From the NCBI RefSeq assembly GCF_001295925.1, contig NZ_LJHQ01000018.1:175297-239296 (forward strand): a stretch of 64,000 nt of DNA, given 5' to 3'. The notes under the pieces were generated by a model. The model saw only the letters and a list, made by a program, of their open reading frames with translations. It ran no database searches and was not told where the DNA came from. This DNA is from Allobosea sp. AAP35. Its GTDB lineage: Bacteria; Pseudomonadota; Alphaproteobacteria; Rhizobiales; Beijerinckiaceae. This document shows positions 51,746 through 61,010 of this stretch, piece by piece. The position numbers and the translations under genes were made by a program. Positions within the stretch are counted from its first letter, which is position 1. The number at the start of each line of letters is the position of its first letter.

Positions 51746-52768
51746 ATGTCGTTGAACGCGCCGCGCCTCGCGATCCTGCCCTGGCCCGCCTTGTCGCGCC
51801 GGCTGATCGTGATGGCGCTCGCGCTTGCGATCATCGCCGGCAGCCTGGCATTGCTCGCCACACTGCTTGCCGCCTGGAGTCCGCCACCGCCCCCGCCGCC
51901 GCGCAATCCCTTCGGCGTGCCGCTGCCACGCGAGGCAGCGCCCGCGACGACCGGGATCGGCGGCATGATTTTGGCCTGGCAGTCAGCCTTCTACCGCGAT
52001 CTGACGGCGACCTTGAAGGCCGTGGCGGCCAATCCCGCAGCACTCTGGGGCCTGCTCGGTCTGGCTTTCGGCTATGGCGTCTTCCACGCAGCCGGGCCGG
52101 GTCACGGCAAGGCGGTGATCTCCGGCTACATCGTCGCCGATGATCGCAGCCTGCGGCGCGGCTTGGGATTGAGCTTTGCTGCCGCCATCCTGCAGGCGCT
52201 GGTCGCGATCGCGCTTGTCGGTACCCTGACAATCGCCCTGCGTCAGACCGCCCAGACCATGGCGGTGGCGACCGATTGGGTCGAGCGTGCGAGCTTCGCG
52301 CTGGTGGCCCTGGTCGGTGTCTTTGTGCTCTGGCGCAAGGCCGGCGCGCTCCTGATGCTCGGCCGTGGTGCGCAGGCCCATGATCCGGCCTGCGACCATG
52401 TCCACATGCCCGGCCCCGACGAGATTGCCCGGCTGCGGAACTGGCGCGAGATGGCCGGCGTCGTCTTCGCGGCGGGTCTGCGCCCCTGCGCGGGTGCCCT
52501 GATCATCCTCGTCTTCGCCGCCTCGCAGGGTCTGCTCTGGGCCGGCATCGCGGCGACCTTCGCCATGGCGTTCGGCACAGCCCTGACAACCGGCGCGCTG
52601 GCTGCACTCGCCGTTTTCTTCAAATTCGCGGCGCTGCGGCTCGCGGGAGGCTCCTCCTTGCGCAGCGCGCGGATCATTGCCGGGCTCGAAGTTCTGGCGG
52701 CGGCCTTCGTTGCCGTTCTCGGCGCGACCTTGTTTCTCGGTCTCTGGATCGGCGGGCAAGGAAGCTGA
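51746..52768 (+). CDS. NicO/RcnA family nickel-cobalt transporter
   Basis: Inner-membrane transporter of the NicO family, probably an exporter or importer of nickel or cobalt. The 340-residue protein has about seven membrane segments, the family motif HAAGPGHGKAV, a cytoplasmic or periplasmic loop rich in metal ligands (AHDPACDHVHMPG) and a second conserved part FAAGLRPCAGALIILVFA. The DUF1007 gene directly upstream is the usual companion. Direction of transport and metal choice are open. Confidence 0.87.
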   Translation: MSLNAPRLAILPWPALSRRLIVMALALAIIAGSLALLATLLAAWSPPPPPPPRNPFGVPLPREAAPATTGIGGMILAWQSAFYRDLTATLKAVAANPAALWGLLGLAFGYGVFHAAGPGHGKAVISGYIVADDRSLRRGLGLSFAAAILQALVAIALVGTLTIALRQTAQTMAVATDWVERASFALVALVGVFVLWRKAGALLMLGRGAQAHDPACDHVHMPGPDEIARLRNWREMAGVVFAAGLRPCAGALIILVFAASQGLLWAGIAATFAMAFGTALTTGALAALAVFFKFAALRLAGGSSLRSARIIAGLEVLAAAFVAVLGATLFLGLWIGGQGS

Positions 52769-52900
52769 TCGGTCGGCGCGGTCACATGGGAACCCTGCGC
52801 TGCCCGCACTTCACCCGCTCATGCTTTTCCCTAGACTGCCCTGGCCGGACCTCAGCCACGCCTGTTGCGTCGCGGGGTCCTCAACGAGGGGCCTGACCAG

Positions 52901-54394
52901 TTGACCGAACCCTGCGACCTCAGCGCCGTCGAGGCCCGCGCCTTGATCGGCGCCAAGAAGCTCTCGGCGAGCGAGCTGCTCGAAAGCTGCATCCGCCGCA
53001 CCGATGCCGTCGATCCCGCCGTCAACGCCATGGTCGCTCGCGACGACGAACGCGCCCGCGCCGCCGCCGAGGCGGCCGATGCCATGACGATGCGCGGTGA
53101 AGCGCTGCCCGCCCTGCACGGCCTGCCGATCGGCATCAAGGATCTGGAGAACGTCGCCGGGCTGCGCACCACCTATGGCAGCCAACTCTACCACGACCAT
53201 GTGCCCAAAGAGGACCAGCTCATCGTCGCCAAGGTCCGCGAAGCCGGCGCGATCGTGCTGGCTAAGACCAACACGCCCGAATGGGGGGCCGGCGCCAACA
53301 CCCGCAACGCTGTCTACGGCGCCACGGGCAACCCGTTCGACCCGGTGAAATCCGCCGCCGGCTCCTCGGGCGGGTCGGCTGTCGCCCTGGCAACCGGCAT
53401 GGTGCCGATCGCGACCGGCTCCGACACGGGCGGCTCGTTGCGAAACCCGGCCGCCTATTGCGGCATCGTCGGCTTCCGGCCGACGCCGGGCCTCGTTCCC
53501 AGCGAGAAGCGCCCCTTCGGCTGGAGCCCGCTGCCTGTGCTCGGCCCGATGGCACGCACCGTGCCCGATCTCTGCCTGCTTTTGTCGAGCATGATCGGCG
53601 ACGACGCGGCCGACCCGCTGGCGACGACGGTCCATGGCAGCACGATCCGCCGGGCGGCGGATTTCGCCCGTCCCGGGACCATCGACCTCGCCTCCCTCAG
53701 GGTCGCGATCACGCCCGATTTCGGCTTCGCGCCGACCGAAAAGCACATCCGCAAGGTCTTTGCCGACAAGCTCAGTGCCTTCGCCTCGCTCTTCGGGGCC
53801 GTGGAGGAAGCGACGCCGGACTGCGCCGGCACCGACGAGACCTTCGAGGTGCTGCGCGCGGTCGGCTTCCTCGCCAATCTCCATGACACGGTCCGCGACA
53901 CGCCCGAGATGGTCGGGCCCAATGTCCGTGCCAATGTCGAGGAGGGGTTGCGCTATGGCGCTCTCGACATCGCCCGCGCCCTCAAGCGGCAGACCGCAAT
54001 CTACCAGCGCTGGCAGGGTTTCTTCGAAAACTACGACGTCATCCTGTCGCCGGCGGTGACGCTGAGCCCCCGGCCTTGGGCGGAACTCTACCCGGCCGAG
54101 ATCGACGGCCAGCCGACGCGGACCTATTTCCACTGGCTGGCCCTGGCCTATGCCGCCACCACCGTCGGCCACCCGGCGATCTCGCTGCCGGTCGGGCTCG
54201 ACGACAACGGCATGCCGTTTGGCCTGCAGATCGTCGGCCCGCGCGGCGGCGATGCCAAGGTGCTCGCCGTGGCGGCCGCGCTCGAAGCGGCGCTAGCCGG
54301 CGATCCGCTGACCGCCCGGCCTGTGCCCAACATCGCCAGGCTCGCGGCCGGCCCGCGGATCGACGCTGTGCCCGGATTCCTGGGCTTCGGCTGA
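52901..54394 (+). CDS. Amidase signature family hydrolase
   Basis: Cytoplasmic amide hydrolase, 497 residues. The Ser-cisSer-Lys triad is complete: Lys-80 in IGIKDLENV, cis-Ser at 155-156 in SAAGSSGGSA, nucleophile Ser-179 in GSDTGGSLRNPAA. I chose TTG 52901 because a GAGGGG ribosome site lies about 10 bases before it; TTG 52865 is an alternative adding 12 residues. It could use amides made by the nitrile hydratase, but it is 51 kb away, so this is only a possibility. Its 3' end lies in a tandem duplication. Confidence 0.87.
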   Translation: MTEPCDLSAVEARALIGAKKLSASELLESCIRRTDAVDPAVNAMVARDDERARAAAEAADAMTMRGEALPALHGLPIGIKDLENVAGLRTTYGSQLYHDHVPKEDQLIVAKVREAGAIVLAKTNTPEWGAGANTRNAVYGATGNPFDPVKSAAGSSGGSAVALATGMVPIATGSDTGGSLRNPAAYCGIVGFRPTPGLVPSEKRPFGWSPLPVLGPMARTVPDLCLLLSSMIGDDAADPLATTVHGSTIRRAADFARPGTIDLASLRVAITPDFGFAPTEKHIRKVFADKLSAFASLFGAVEEATPDCAGTDETFEVLRAVGFLANLHDTVRDTPEMVGPNVRANVEEGLRYGALDIARALKRQTAIYQRWQGFFENYDVILSPAVTLSPRPWAELYPAEIDGQPTRTYFHWLALAYAATTVGHPAISLPVGLDDNGMPFGLQIVGPRGGDAKVLAVAAALEAALAGDPLTARPVPNIARLAAGPRIDAVPGFLGFG

Positions 54395-54467
54395 GCCGGC
54401 GCCAGGAGCGCCGCCAAATCCGGATTCCTGGGCTTCGGCTGAGCCCGCGCCAGGAGCGCCGCCACAG
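54372..54467. repeat. 48-bp tandem duplication over the amidase stop
   Basis: Two copies of a 48-base unit, 54372-54419 and 54420-54467, differ at only a few bases (GCCGGC against GCCCGC, and the last four bases). The first copy encodes the amidase end FLGFG and its TGA; the second repeats that end out of use. The unit is 16 codons long, so a stop loss would extend the protein in frame. Confidence 0.9.
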
Positions 54468-54545
54468 TTTGGCCGGGCAGAACGTCAAGGACCGCCGCCG
54501 GCAGGCTCTTCTCACCAGCAGGTTCTCAAAGCGAGGGATGGCACG

Positions 54546-55142
54546 ATGGGTAGGCAGCTCGGTTCAACCAGACGACAAGCGATCGGCGTCGGCCTGACGG
54601 TCACCGTCGCAGCGAGCGCGGTGCCACTCGCGACGGCCGCGGTGCCTGCGGCTGCACCGCAGCACGCCGTGCCGCGACGGGAGCGCGATCCCGCTGCCTA
54701 TGAGGCCGCATATCTTCGATCCGTTCTGGCGATCCGCCGTGCGGAAACGCAGATGCACCGGCTTTTCGCGGATATTCTGGATCGAGCTGGCCGGAGCGAT
54801 GTCGAAGCCGGCGATCTCGTCATCATGTTCGACGCCACCGAGGGCGGGCAATCGCAGCTCCTGAACAGCTGGGTCTGGAGCGACGAGCGCGCCCGACGCC
54901 GCAAGCGTGCGATGGTCAAGAAGGGCCTCATCATGGCCAAGAGCGCCGCTGGTCGGCAGCTTTATGCACCGACCGAGGCGGGGCAGGCCCTGCTCGACCG
55001 CGTCAACCGGGCGCTGACGATCCAATCGAGACTCGCGGACCCGATTGGGGGCCTCGGGGTCGAGGCCCTGGAAGAGGCCTGTCAGACGGTGGCCAGAGCC
55101 GAACGCTGGTGGATCGATATCGTCCGCTACAGACTTGGATAG
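54546..55142 (+). CDS. Winged-helix (MarR/LdtR-like) protein with Tat-like leader
   Basis: A 198-residue protein of unclear role. Residues 45-170 look like a MarR-type winged helix: a first helix RRAETQMHRLFADILDRAG, a segment DVEAGDLVIMFDATEGG, a recognition-helix position near DERARRRKRAMVKKGLI and the wing/end LYAPTEAGQALLDRVNRAL; the order recalls LdtR of Liberibacter. The N-terminus, however, is STRRQAIGVGL followed by an Ala-rich hydrophobic run, resembling a twin-arginine export signal, strange for a DNA-binding protein. GTG codons further in could give a cytoplasmic form but lack ribosome sites. Both readings are open. Confidence 0.6.
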   Translation: MGRQLGSTRRQAIGVGLTVTVAASAVPLATAAVPAAAPQHAVPRRERDPAAYEAAYLRSVLAIRRAETQMHRLFADILDRAGRSDVEAGDLVIMFDATEGGQSQLLNSWVWSDERARRRKRAMVKKGLIMAKSAAGRQLYAPTEAGQALLDRVNRALTIQSRLADPIGGLGVEALEEACQTVARAERWWIDIVRYRLG

Positions 55143-55181
55143 CGAGCGCCGACACGTTTCAGAGCCCGCCGCGAAGCCGAC

Positions 55182-56801
55182 TCAGGACGAATCCTTCGCC
55201 GCCACCGCCGCCGACCAGGGTGAGATCACGTCGCTGATCCCGTCCGCCCCTCCCGCATCGACGCGGATCAGGTTCGGGCAGGCGAAGTTGATCGGCAGCA
55301 CGCTGTGCTCGACCACGACGACCGGCCCGGCCTGCTCCAGCGCCGCCAGCGTCTCCGCCGGCAGGCGCAGATCGGCGCTGGTCTGGTCGGGGCCCGAGAC
55401 GTCGATGCGCGGCTGATGCGCCGCTTCCTCCAGCCCCATGCCGCAATCCAGCGTCCAGGCCAGCATCTGGTAGACGCTGGCGAGAATCCGCCGTCCGCCC
55501 GAGGCGCCGCCGGCATAGCGCGGCCCGGGACCGTCCTTGGGCGTCACGATCACCGGGCACATGTTGCAAAGCGGCCGGGCACCGGGCGCGATCGCATTGG
55601 CGCTGCCGGGCCGCGGATCGAACCACATCATGCCGTTATTCATCAGGATGCCGGTATCGGGCAGCACGACGCGGCTGCCCATCGAGGAGAGCAGCGTCGT
55701 CGTGACCGTGACCAGCGTGCCCTCGCCATCGACCACGGTGAGATGGGTGGTGCAGGTGTCGCCGGGCTCCTTCGCGGCCGAGCCTGGAGCAGACGTGGCA
55801 GCACCCAGCCCCTCGAGGCGGCTGGCATAGGCCTTCCGCATCACCCGCGACAGGGTCGCGAACCAGTCAGCATCGGGGCCGCCCGTCGCGGGCTTGGCCG
55901 AGGCCATGCCGGCGACGACCGCTTCCAGCGTCGGCGCGGCGGTGAGCCCGCCGGCGGTGTGGACGAGATGCGTGCCGCGCCAGTCGATGGTCGGCGCGTC
56001 CCGAACGATCGCCTGGCAGGAGGCAAGATCCTCGGCATCGACCACGCCGCCCAGCGCGTGGATGTCGGCCACGAGCCGTCCGGCCAGTTCGCCGTGATAG
56101 AAATCGTCGAGTCCTGCCGTGGCGAGGCGCTCCAGTGCCGAGGCGAGATTGCCGAGACGGAAGAAACCCGGCTTGCCCTGATACGGCGGCACCGGCGGCA
56201 AGCCATTGGGCAGATAGATCCGCGCGCTCTCCTGATAGAGCCGCAGCACGGCGGCCGAGGAGGAGATCTTGAGCGTCGTGTACCAATCCTGCGCCAGCCC
56301 GCGCCTGGCCATCGCGATCGCGGGCGCCAGAAGCTCCGAGACCGGCATCGCTGTCCCGAAGCTCTCCTTCAGCGCGGCATAGCCGGCCACCGAAGACGGG
56401 ATGACGAAGGAGAGCGGGCCGTGGATGTTCGCATCGCCCACCACCTCGGGCCACGTGAAGAGGTCGTTCTTCATCGCGCCCGTCAGCGGATAGGCTGAAG
56501 GATCGGCGCCGCGCGGGGCGACCGGGCCGAAATCGACGACCTTCGCCGTGGTCTCATTGGCCTTGAGGACGACCGCAAAGCCGATGCCGCCGAGCCCGCT
56601 GTTCCAGGGCTCGACCGCGGCCAGCGCGAAACAGGCTGCGACCGCCGCATCCGCCGCATTGCCGCCGGCCTCGAGGATCGCCGCGCCGGCTTCCGCCGCC
56701 TCGCGATTCTGCGACACGACGATGCCGTTACGCCCGCTCGCCATCGGTTTGCGCAGCGTCCAGTTCTGCGTGCGGTAGGGCACCTCGTTCACAGCGGTCA
56801 T
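55182..56801 (-). CDS. ggt: Gamma-glutamyltransferase family protein
   Basis: Self-processing N-terminal nucleophile hydrolase acting on gamma-glutamyl compounds or related amides. The 539-residue precursor would cut before Thr-351 in CTTHLTVVDGEG, leaving a 350-residue large and a 189-residue small subunit. Other family parts are ILEAGGNAADAAVAACFALA, GLGGIGFAVV and GGASGGRRILASVYQ. No signal peptide is evident, so it is probably cytoplasmic and closer to the GGT-like catabolic group than to periplasmic Ggt. MTAVNEV at 56801 has a GGGGG site before it; ATG 56816 is an alternative. Confidence 0.85.
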   Translation of the reverse strand: MTAVNEVPYRTQNWTLRKPMASGRNGIVVSQNREAAEAGAAILEAGGNAADAAVAACFALAAVEPWNSGLGGIGFAVVLKANETTAKVVDFGPVAPRGADPSAYPLTGAMKNDLFTWPEVVGDANIHGPLSFVIPSSVAGYAALKESFGTAMPVSELLAPAIAMARRGLAQDWYTTLKISSSAAVLRLYQESARIYLPNGLPPVPPYQGKPGFFRLGNLASALERLATAGLDDFYHGELAGRLVADIHALGGVVDAEDLASCQAIVRDAPTIDWRGTHLVHTAGGLTAAPTLEAVVAGMASAKPATGGPDADWFATLSRVMRKAYASRLEGLGAATSAPGSAAKEPGDTCTTHLTVVDGEGTLVTVTTTLLSSMGSRVVLPDTGILMNNGMMWFDPRPGSANAIAPGARPLCNMCPVIVTPKDGPGPRYAGGASGGRRILASVYQMLAWTLDCGMGLEEAAHQPRIDVSGPDQTSADLRLPAETLAALEQAGPVVVVEHSVLPINFACPNLIRVDAGGADGISDVISPWSAAVAAKDSS

Positions 56802-56971
56802 CGACGATTCCCCCATCAAGGCCAGGCTGCGCCGGCTCTCGCCCGTGATGGGCGCCCGGCCGCGCCATGCGAGCTTAGGCCAGAGCAGCCTGCCGCGCCC
56901 CGACCGCATCGGCCGGCAGCCATGCCGGCACGACATGCCGCATCAGAAGCAGGCGAGACGATCGAACACCT

Positions 56972-58150
56972 TCAGGCCGCCGCCTTTCCATGGACCAGTT
57001 CGGCATAGCGGTCGGGGTCGGTCGCGCCTTCCGTGTTGACGACGAAGACCCGCGACGACGCATCGAGCGCGAGCTGCGCCCGGATCGTGGGATCAGCCGT
57101 GGCGGCGATCAGCCCGGCCAGCCCCACCCCACCGCTTTCGCCCGCGACGATGACGGGGTCGTCCCCCGCCGGCCGCGCCAGCCGGTTCATCACCGAAACC
57201 GCATCCGCGTCCTCAACGGTCATGAACGCGTCCGCCACGCGCGACAGGATGCGCCAGGCGACGAGCGAGGGCTCGTAGCAGTCGAGCATCGCCATCACGG
57301 TCGGCTCGCCCACCGCCGCCTTCACCGGCTCGCCGGCTTTCGCGCTGTCGAACATGCAGGCGGCCCGCGCTGGATCGACCGCCACAAAAATCGGCCGCTT
57401 GTCGCCGAGCACCAGCGCGAAATGCGCCGCGATGGCGGCCGCGATGCCGCCCACCCCGACCTGCACGAAGACATGGGTCGGCGGCTGCGGCATCTGGCGC
57501 AGCGCCTCGGCGACCAGCGCCGTATAGCCCTGCATCACCAGCCCCGGGATGCGCTCATAACCCGGCCAGGAGGTGTCGGAGACGACGATCCAGCCCTTCT
57601 CGTCCGAAACGCGCGCGGCCTCCGCGACCGAATCATCATAGGTGCCCTTCGCCCGGATCATCCTCGCGCCGAAGCGGGCGATCGCGGCGATCCGCTCCTC
57701 GCTAACGCCGGAATGGACGAAGATCGCCGCCTGCGCGCCCACCAACTGCGCGCCTTGCGCGACCGAGCGGCCATGATTGCCGTCCGTGGCGCAGGAGAAG
57801 GTCATCGAGGCCGCGACCGCCCGTATATCCGGGCTTTGCAACTCGGCGATATCGACCGGACGCGCGAGCCGCCGCGCCGCCTCCTCCAGCACGAGCCTGA
57901 CGACGACATAAGAGCCGCCCAGCGCCTTGAAGCTGCCGAGCCCGAGCCGATGCCCCTCGTCCTTGACGTGGATCGCAGCGACGCCGAGTTCGCGCGCCAG
58001 GGCCGGCAGCGCCTGCAGCGGCGTCACGGCATAATTGTCTCGCTGGCTGATCTGCCGCTCGACCTCCGCCGCACCCGTGGCCCCGAGGCCGTCCGCATCG
58101 GCCGGCAACAGCGGCCTGCGATGATCGGGATGCGTGTTGAGCAGGAACAT
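56972..58150 (-). CDS. dpaL: Diaminopropionate ammonia-lyase
   Basis: PLP enzyme that converts 2,3-diaminopropionate (and often D-serine) to pyruvate and ammonia. The 392-residue protein has the PLP lysine Lys-75 in RLGLGSFKALGGSY, then SCATDGNHGRSVAQGA, QVGVGGIAAAIAAHF and the phosphate-binding AGESGGVGLAGL. These match the DpaL/YgeX family. It is cotranscribed in direction with the GGT gene (170 bases apart) and divergent from the M29 aminopeptidase; the region looks devoted to peptide and amino-acid breakdown. Confidence 0.88.
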   Translation of the reverse strand: MFLLNTHPDHRRPLLPADADGLGATGAAEVERQISQRDNYAVTPLQALPALARELGVAAIHVKDEGHRLGLGSFKALGGSYVVVRLVLEEAARRLARPVDIAELQSPDIRAVAASMTFSCATDGNHGRSVAQGAQLVGAQAAIFVHSGVSEERIAAIARFGARMIRAKGTYDDSVAEAARVSDEKGWIVVSDTSWPGYERIPGLVMQGYTALVAEALRQMPQPPTHVFVQVGVGGIAAAIAAHFALVLGDKRPIFVAVDPARAACMFDSAKAGEPVKAAVGEPTVMAMLDCYEPSLVAWRILSRVADAFMTVEDADAVSVMNRLARPAGDDPVIVAGESGGVGLAGLIAATADPTIRAQLALDASSRVFVVNTEGATDPDRYAELVHGKAAA

Positions 58151-58286
58151 GGCGGTCTCGTGTGGAGCGAAGGCGAGCAGGCGCTCGCGGGAACGGCGCC
58201 ATCGTGCCTCTCCGCGACGCGCTGGTCCATTGGCGCGCGGGTCGCTCTGCACTAGATTCGCCGGACATCGCGAGCCAAGGCGTCCC

Positions 58287-59543
58287 ATGACCATCCATCA
58301 GCGCAGCATCCCCGCAACGATCGACCCCGACAAACTCGACCGGCTGGCCCAGGCCGCCGTTCGCGTCGGCCTCAATCTGCAGCCCGGGCAGGACCTGTTC
58401 CTGACCGCCCCGGTCACGGCGCTGCCGCTGGTCCGAAAGATCGCCGAGCACGCCTACAAGGCCGGCGCCGGCCTGGTAACACCGATCCTGTCCGACGAGG
58501 AGGTGACGCTGGCGCGCTACCGCTATGCCGCCAACGACAGCTTCGATCGTGCGGCCGGCTGGCTGCATGAGGGCGTGGCAAAAGCCTTCGCCAACAACAC
58601 CGCGCGGCTGGCCATCGTCGGCGACGACCCGATGCTGCTCTCCGAGCAGGACCCCGCCAAGGTTTCGCGCGCCAGCAAGGCGAATTCGGTCGCCTATCAG
58701 CCGGCGCTGGAGAAGATCGCGGGCTTCGACATCAACTGGAACATCCTGGCCTACCCGACCGCCGCCTGGGCGCGGCGTGTGTTTCCTGGCGACGCCGAGG
58801 AGGTGGCCGTGGGCAAGCTTGCCGACGCCATCTTCGCCGCCTCGCGGGTCGAGAGCGGCGACCCTGTCGCGGCCTGGGCCACGCATAACGCGACGCTGCG
58901 CAGCCGCACGCAATGGCTCAACGGCCAGCGCTTCCAGGCGCTGCATTTCACCGGGCCTGGCACCGATCTGATGGTCGGCCTCGCCGACGGGCATGAATGG
59001 CAGGGCGGCGCCTCGACCGCCAAGAACGGCGTGACCTGCAACCCCAACATCCCGACCGAGGAGGTCTTCACCACGCCGCATGCGCTGCGGGTGGAGGGGC
59101 ATGTCTCCTCGACCAAGCCGCTCTCCTATCAGGGCACGCTGATCGACGAGATCCAGGTCCGTTTCGAGGCCGGCCGCATCGTCGAATCGAAGGCGAGCCG
59201 CGGCGCCGACGTGCTCGCCAAGGTGCTCGACACCGACGAGGGCGCGCGGCGCCTTGGCGAGGTGGCGCTGGTGCCGCATTCCTCGCCGATCTCGAAAAGC
59301 GGCATCCTGTTCCTGAACACGCTCTTCGACGAGAACGCCTCCTGCCACATCGCGCTCGGCCAGTGCTATTCGAAATGCTTCCTCGAGGGCGGCAAGCTCA
59401 CCCCCGAGCAGGTCGCGGCCCAGGGCGGCAACAAGAGCTTCATCCATATCGACTGGATGATCGGCTCGAACCTGGTCGACATCGACGGCGTCCACGCCGA
59501 CGGCCGCCGCGTCCCGGTCTTCCGCAAGGGCGAATGGGCCTGA
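58287..59543 (+). CDS. M29 family aminopeptidase
   Basis: Cytoplasmic metallo-aminopeptidase of the thermophilic-aminopeptidase family, 418 residues. The metal site is seen in NIPTEEVFTTP, the HIALGQ segment and HIDWMIGS (His-x-Asp), in the usual order. The N-terminal domain (RLAQAAVRVGLNLQPGQDLFL) is typical too. Length matches the family. It is divergent from dpaL across 136 bases. Confidence 0.92.
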   Translation: MTIHQRSIPATIDPDKLDRLAQAAVRVGLNLQPGQDLFLTAPVTALPLVRKIAEHAYKAGAGLVTPILSDEEVTLARYRYAANDSFDRAAGWLHEGVAKAFANNTARLAIVGDDPMLLSEQDPAKVSRASKANSVAYQPALEKIAGFDINWNILAYPTAAWARRVFPGDAEEVAVGKLADAIFAASRVESGDPVAAWATHNATLRSRTQWLNGQRFQALHFTGPGTDLMVGLADGHEWQGGASTAKNGVTCNPNIPTEEVFTTPHALRVEGHVSSTKPLSYQGTLIDEIQVRFEAGRIVESKASRGADVLAKVLDTDEGARRLGEVALVPHSSPISKSGILFLNTLFDENASCHIALGQCYSKCFLEGGKLTPEQVAAQGGNKSFIHIDWMIGSNLVDIDGVHADGRRVPVFRKGEWA

Positions 59544-59701
59544 GGAACCGCCGCCACGGCCCCTGCTTCCCCCGCCCGCCTGCTGCCGCCAGCCTGTATT
59601 TCGATGCCGATTCGGCATGCCGCATTGGCAAAGCGATGCGAGCGCCTGTGGAGAAGCAGCGCCCTGACCTGATCGGGCCCCGCGAAGCGATTGCCGCGCG
59701 G

Positions 59702-59725
59702 GGCTGGCAGGCGCTAGCCTTTTTT
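59702..59725 (+). terminator. Rho-independent terminator in the leader of the next gene
   Basis: Stem GGCTGGC/GCTAGCC (one G-T pair), loop AGGC, then six T, 22 bases before the epoxide-hydrolase ATG. A preceding stem CCCCGCG (59678-59684) / CGCGGGG (59697-59703) overlaps it by two bases. It may simply end the aminopeptidase transcript, or act as an attenuator for the gene after it. Confidence 0.75.
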
Positions 59726-59747
59726 CCAGATTGTCTCGGGAGCCACC

Positions 59748-60635
59748 ATGTCCAGCGACTTCGACACCCCGCCCGGTCTGCGCCATCGCCAGATCGCCGT
59801 GCGTGACACGACGCTGCATGTCGCCGAGGTCGGCTCCGGCACGCCGGTGCTGCTGCTCCATGGCTGGCCGGAGTTCTGGGCGACCTGGCTGCCGCTGATG
59901 AACCGGCTGCACGGCGATTTCCGGCTGATCGCGCCCGATCTGCGCGGCTTCGGCGACAGCGCCAAATCGCCCGCGCCGCGTGCCGATGTCGGCGCCAACT
60001 CTCACGCCGACGACATGGCCTCGCTGATCGCGGCGCTGGGCTTCGAATCCGTCGGCGTCGTGGGCCATGATGTCGGCGCCTATGCCGCCCAGGCGCTGGC
60101 GCGACGCCACCCGCAACTCGTCGACAGGCTCATGTTCTTCAACTGCCCGACCCAGAGCATCGCCGGGCGCTGGGTCCATGACGGCCATGTCAACGAGGTC
60201 TGGTATCAGGCCTTCCAGCAATTGCCGCTGGCCGAGGCGCTCGTCGGGCTCAGCCGCCAGTCCTGCGCGCTGTATCTGTCGTATTTTCTGTCCCATTGGA
60301 GCCATCGCAAGGACGCCTTCGATCCGGCGCTGGACCTCTGGATCGACAACTTCATGAAGCCCGGCAATCTGCGCGGCGGTTTCGACTGGTATCGCAGCCA
60401 GAACGCCTCGCGGCTGGCGGCGATCGACGGGCACCCAACTCCCTCGGTGCGCATCCATCAGCCGACGCGCGTGCATTGGGGCCGTCACGATCCCGTCCTG
60501 AAATCCGAATGGGCCGCCTTCGTGCCGGAACATTTCGACGAGGCGAAAGTCACCTTCTGCGAAACGGCGGGTCATTTCGTTCATGTCGAGGCGCCAGACG
60601 AGGCGGCAGATGTCTTCGTCGATTTTTTTGGCTGA
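59748..60635 (+). CDS. Alpha/beta hydrolase, epoxide hydrolase-like
   Basis: A 295-residue enzyme with an aspartate nucleophile: Asp-108 in GHDVGA, the oxyanion motif HGWPEF, the acid in WGRHDPVL and His in GHFVHVE. HGWPE with an Asp nucleophile is the pattern of epoxide hydrolases; fluoroacetate and other haloacid dehalogenases share it, so the class is not final. No signal peptide. A GGGAG ribosome site precedes the ATG, but only 22 bases lie between the ATG and the terminator hairpin. Confidence 0.85.
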   Translation: MSSDFDTPPGLRHRQIAVRDTTLHVAEVGSGTPVLLLHGWPEFWATWLPLMNRLHGDFRLIAPDLRGFGDSAKSPAPRADVGANSHADDMASLIAALGFESVGVVGHDVGAYAAQALARRHPQLVDRLMFFNCPTQSIAGRWVHDGHVNEVWYQAFQQLPLAEALVGLSRQSCALYLSYFLSHWSHRKDAFDPALDLWIDNFMKPGNLRGGFDWYRSQNASRLAAIDGHPTPSVRIHQPTRVHWGRHDPVLKSEWAAFVPEHFDEAKVTFCETAGHFVHVEAPDEAADVFVDFFG

Positions 60636-61010
60636 GCAGGGCGCTTCCGGTGCTGGCGGGCCCAGCCCTCGTTTCCTGGCGCGGAGCGATTAGATAGTCT
60701 GCAGCCCGCAAGCGCGGCAGGAGCCTCCGGGCGCCTGTGCATCAAAGGACTGGCGATGCCGATGTTGCAGTTGCAGACAGAATGGCCGGGAATGGCGAAG
60801 GGCCTTGCTGGAGCAGGGCTTGCGAAGGCCAGCCTTGCCGCGGCGGATCCAGGCTTGGGCGAGAACGAAACCCGATTCCACCCGAGTCAGCGATTCGGAC
60901 CCGCTTCGTTCAGGACTCGTTCCGCCTCCTGATCGCCCCTGCGCCGCGCCGTCTTCCGACGCCCGCCGGGCGTCGCCGATGCGAAGCCTCACCTCACGAT
61001 CGGCTGCGAC
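60636..61010. other. Gene-free interval before the helicase gene
   Basis: 375 bases in which I see no credible gene, RNA or repeat on either strand. Open frames here have no ribosome site, no recognisable motif and are broken near the helicase start. It presumably holds the helicase promoter; I saw no clear -35/-10 pair. Confidence 0.5.

Noticed and set aside
57702..60584. Long minus-strand open frame (960 codons) opposite the aminopeptidase and hydrolase genes
   Set aside because: It lies opposite well-supported genes, has an Arg/Ala/Gly-rich product without motifs, and is the usual result of high GC at third positions.
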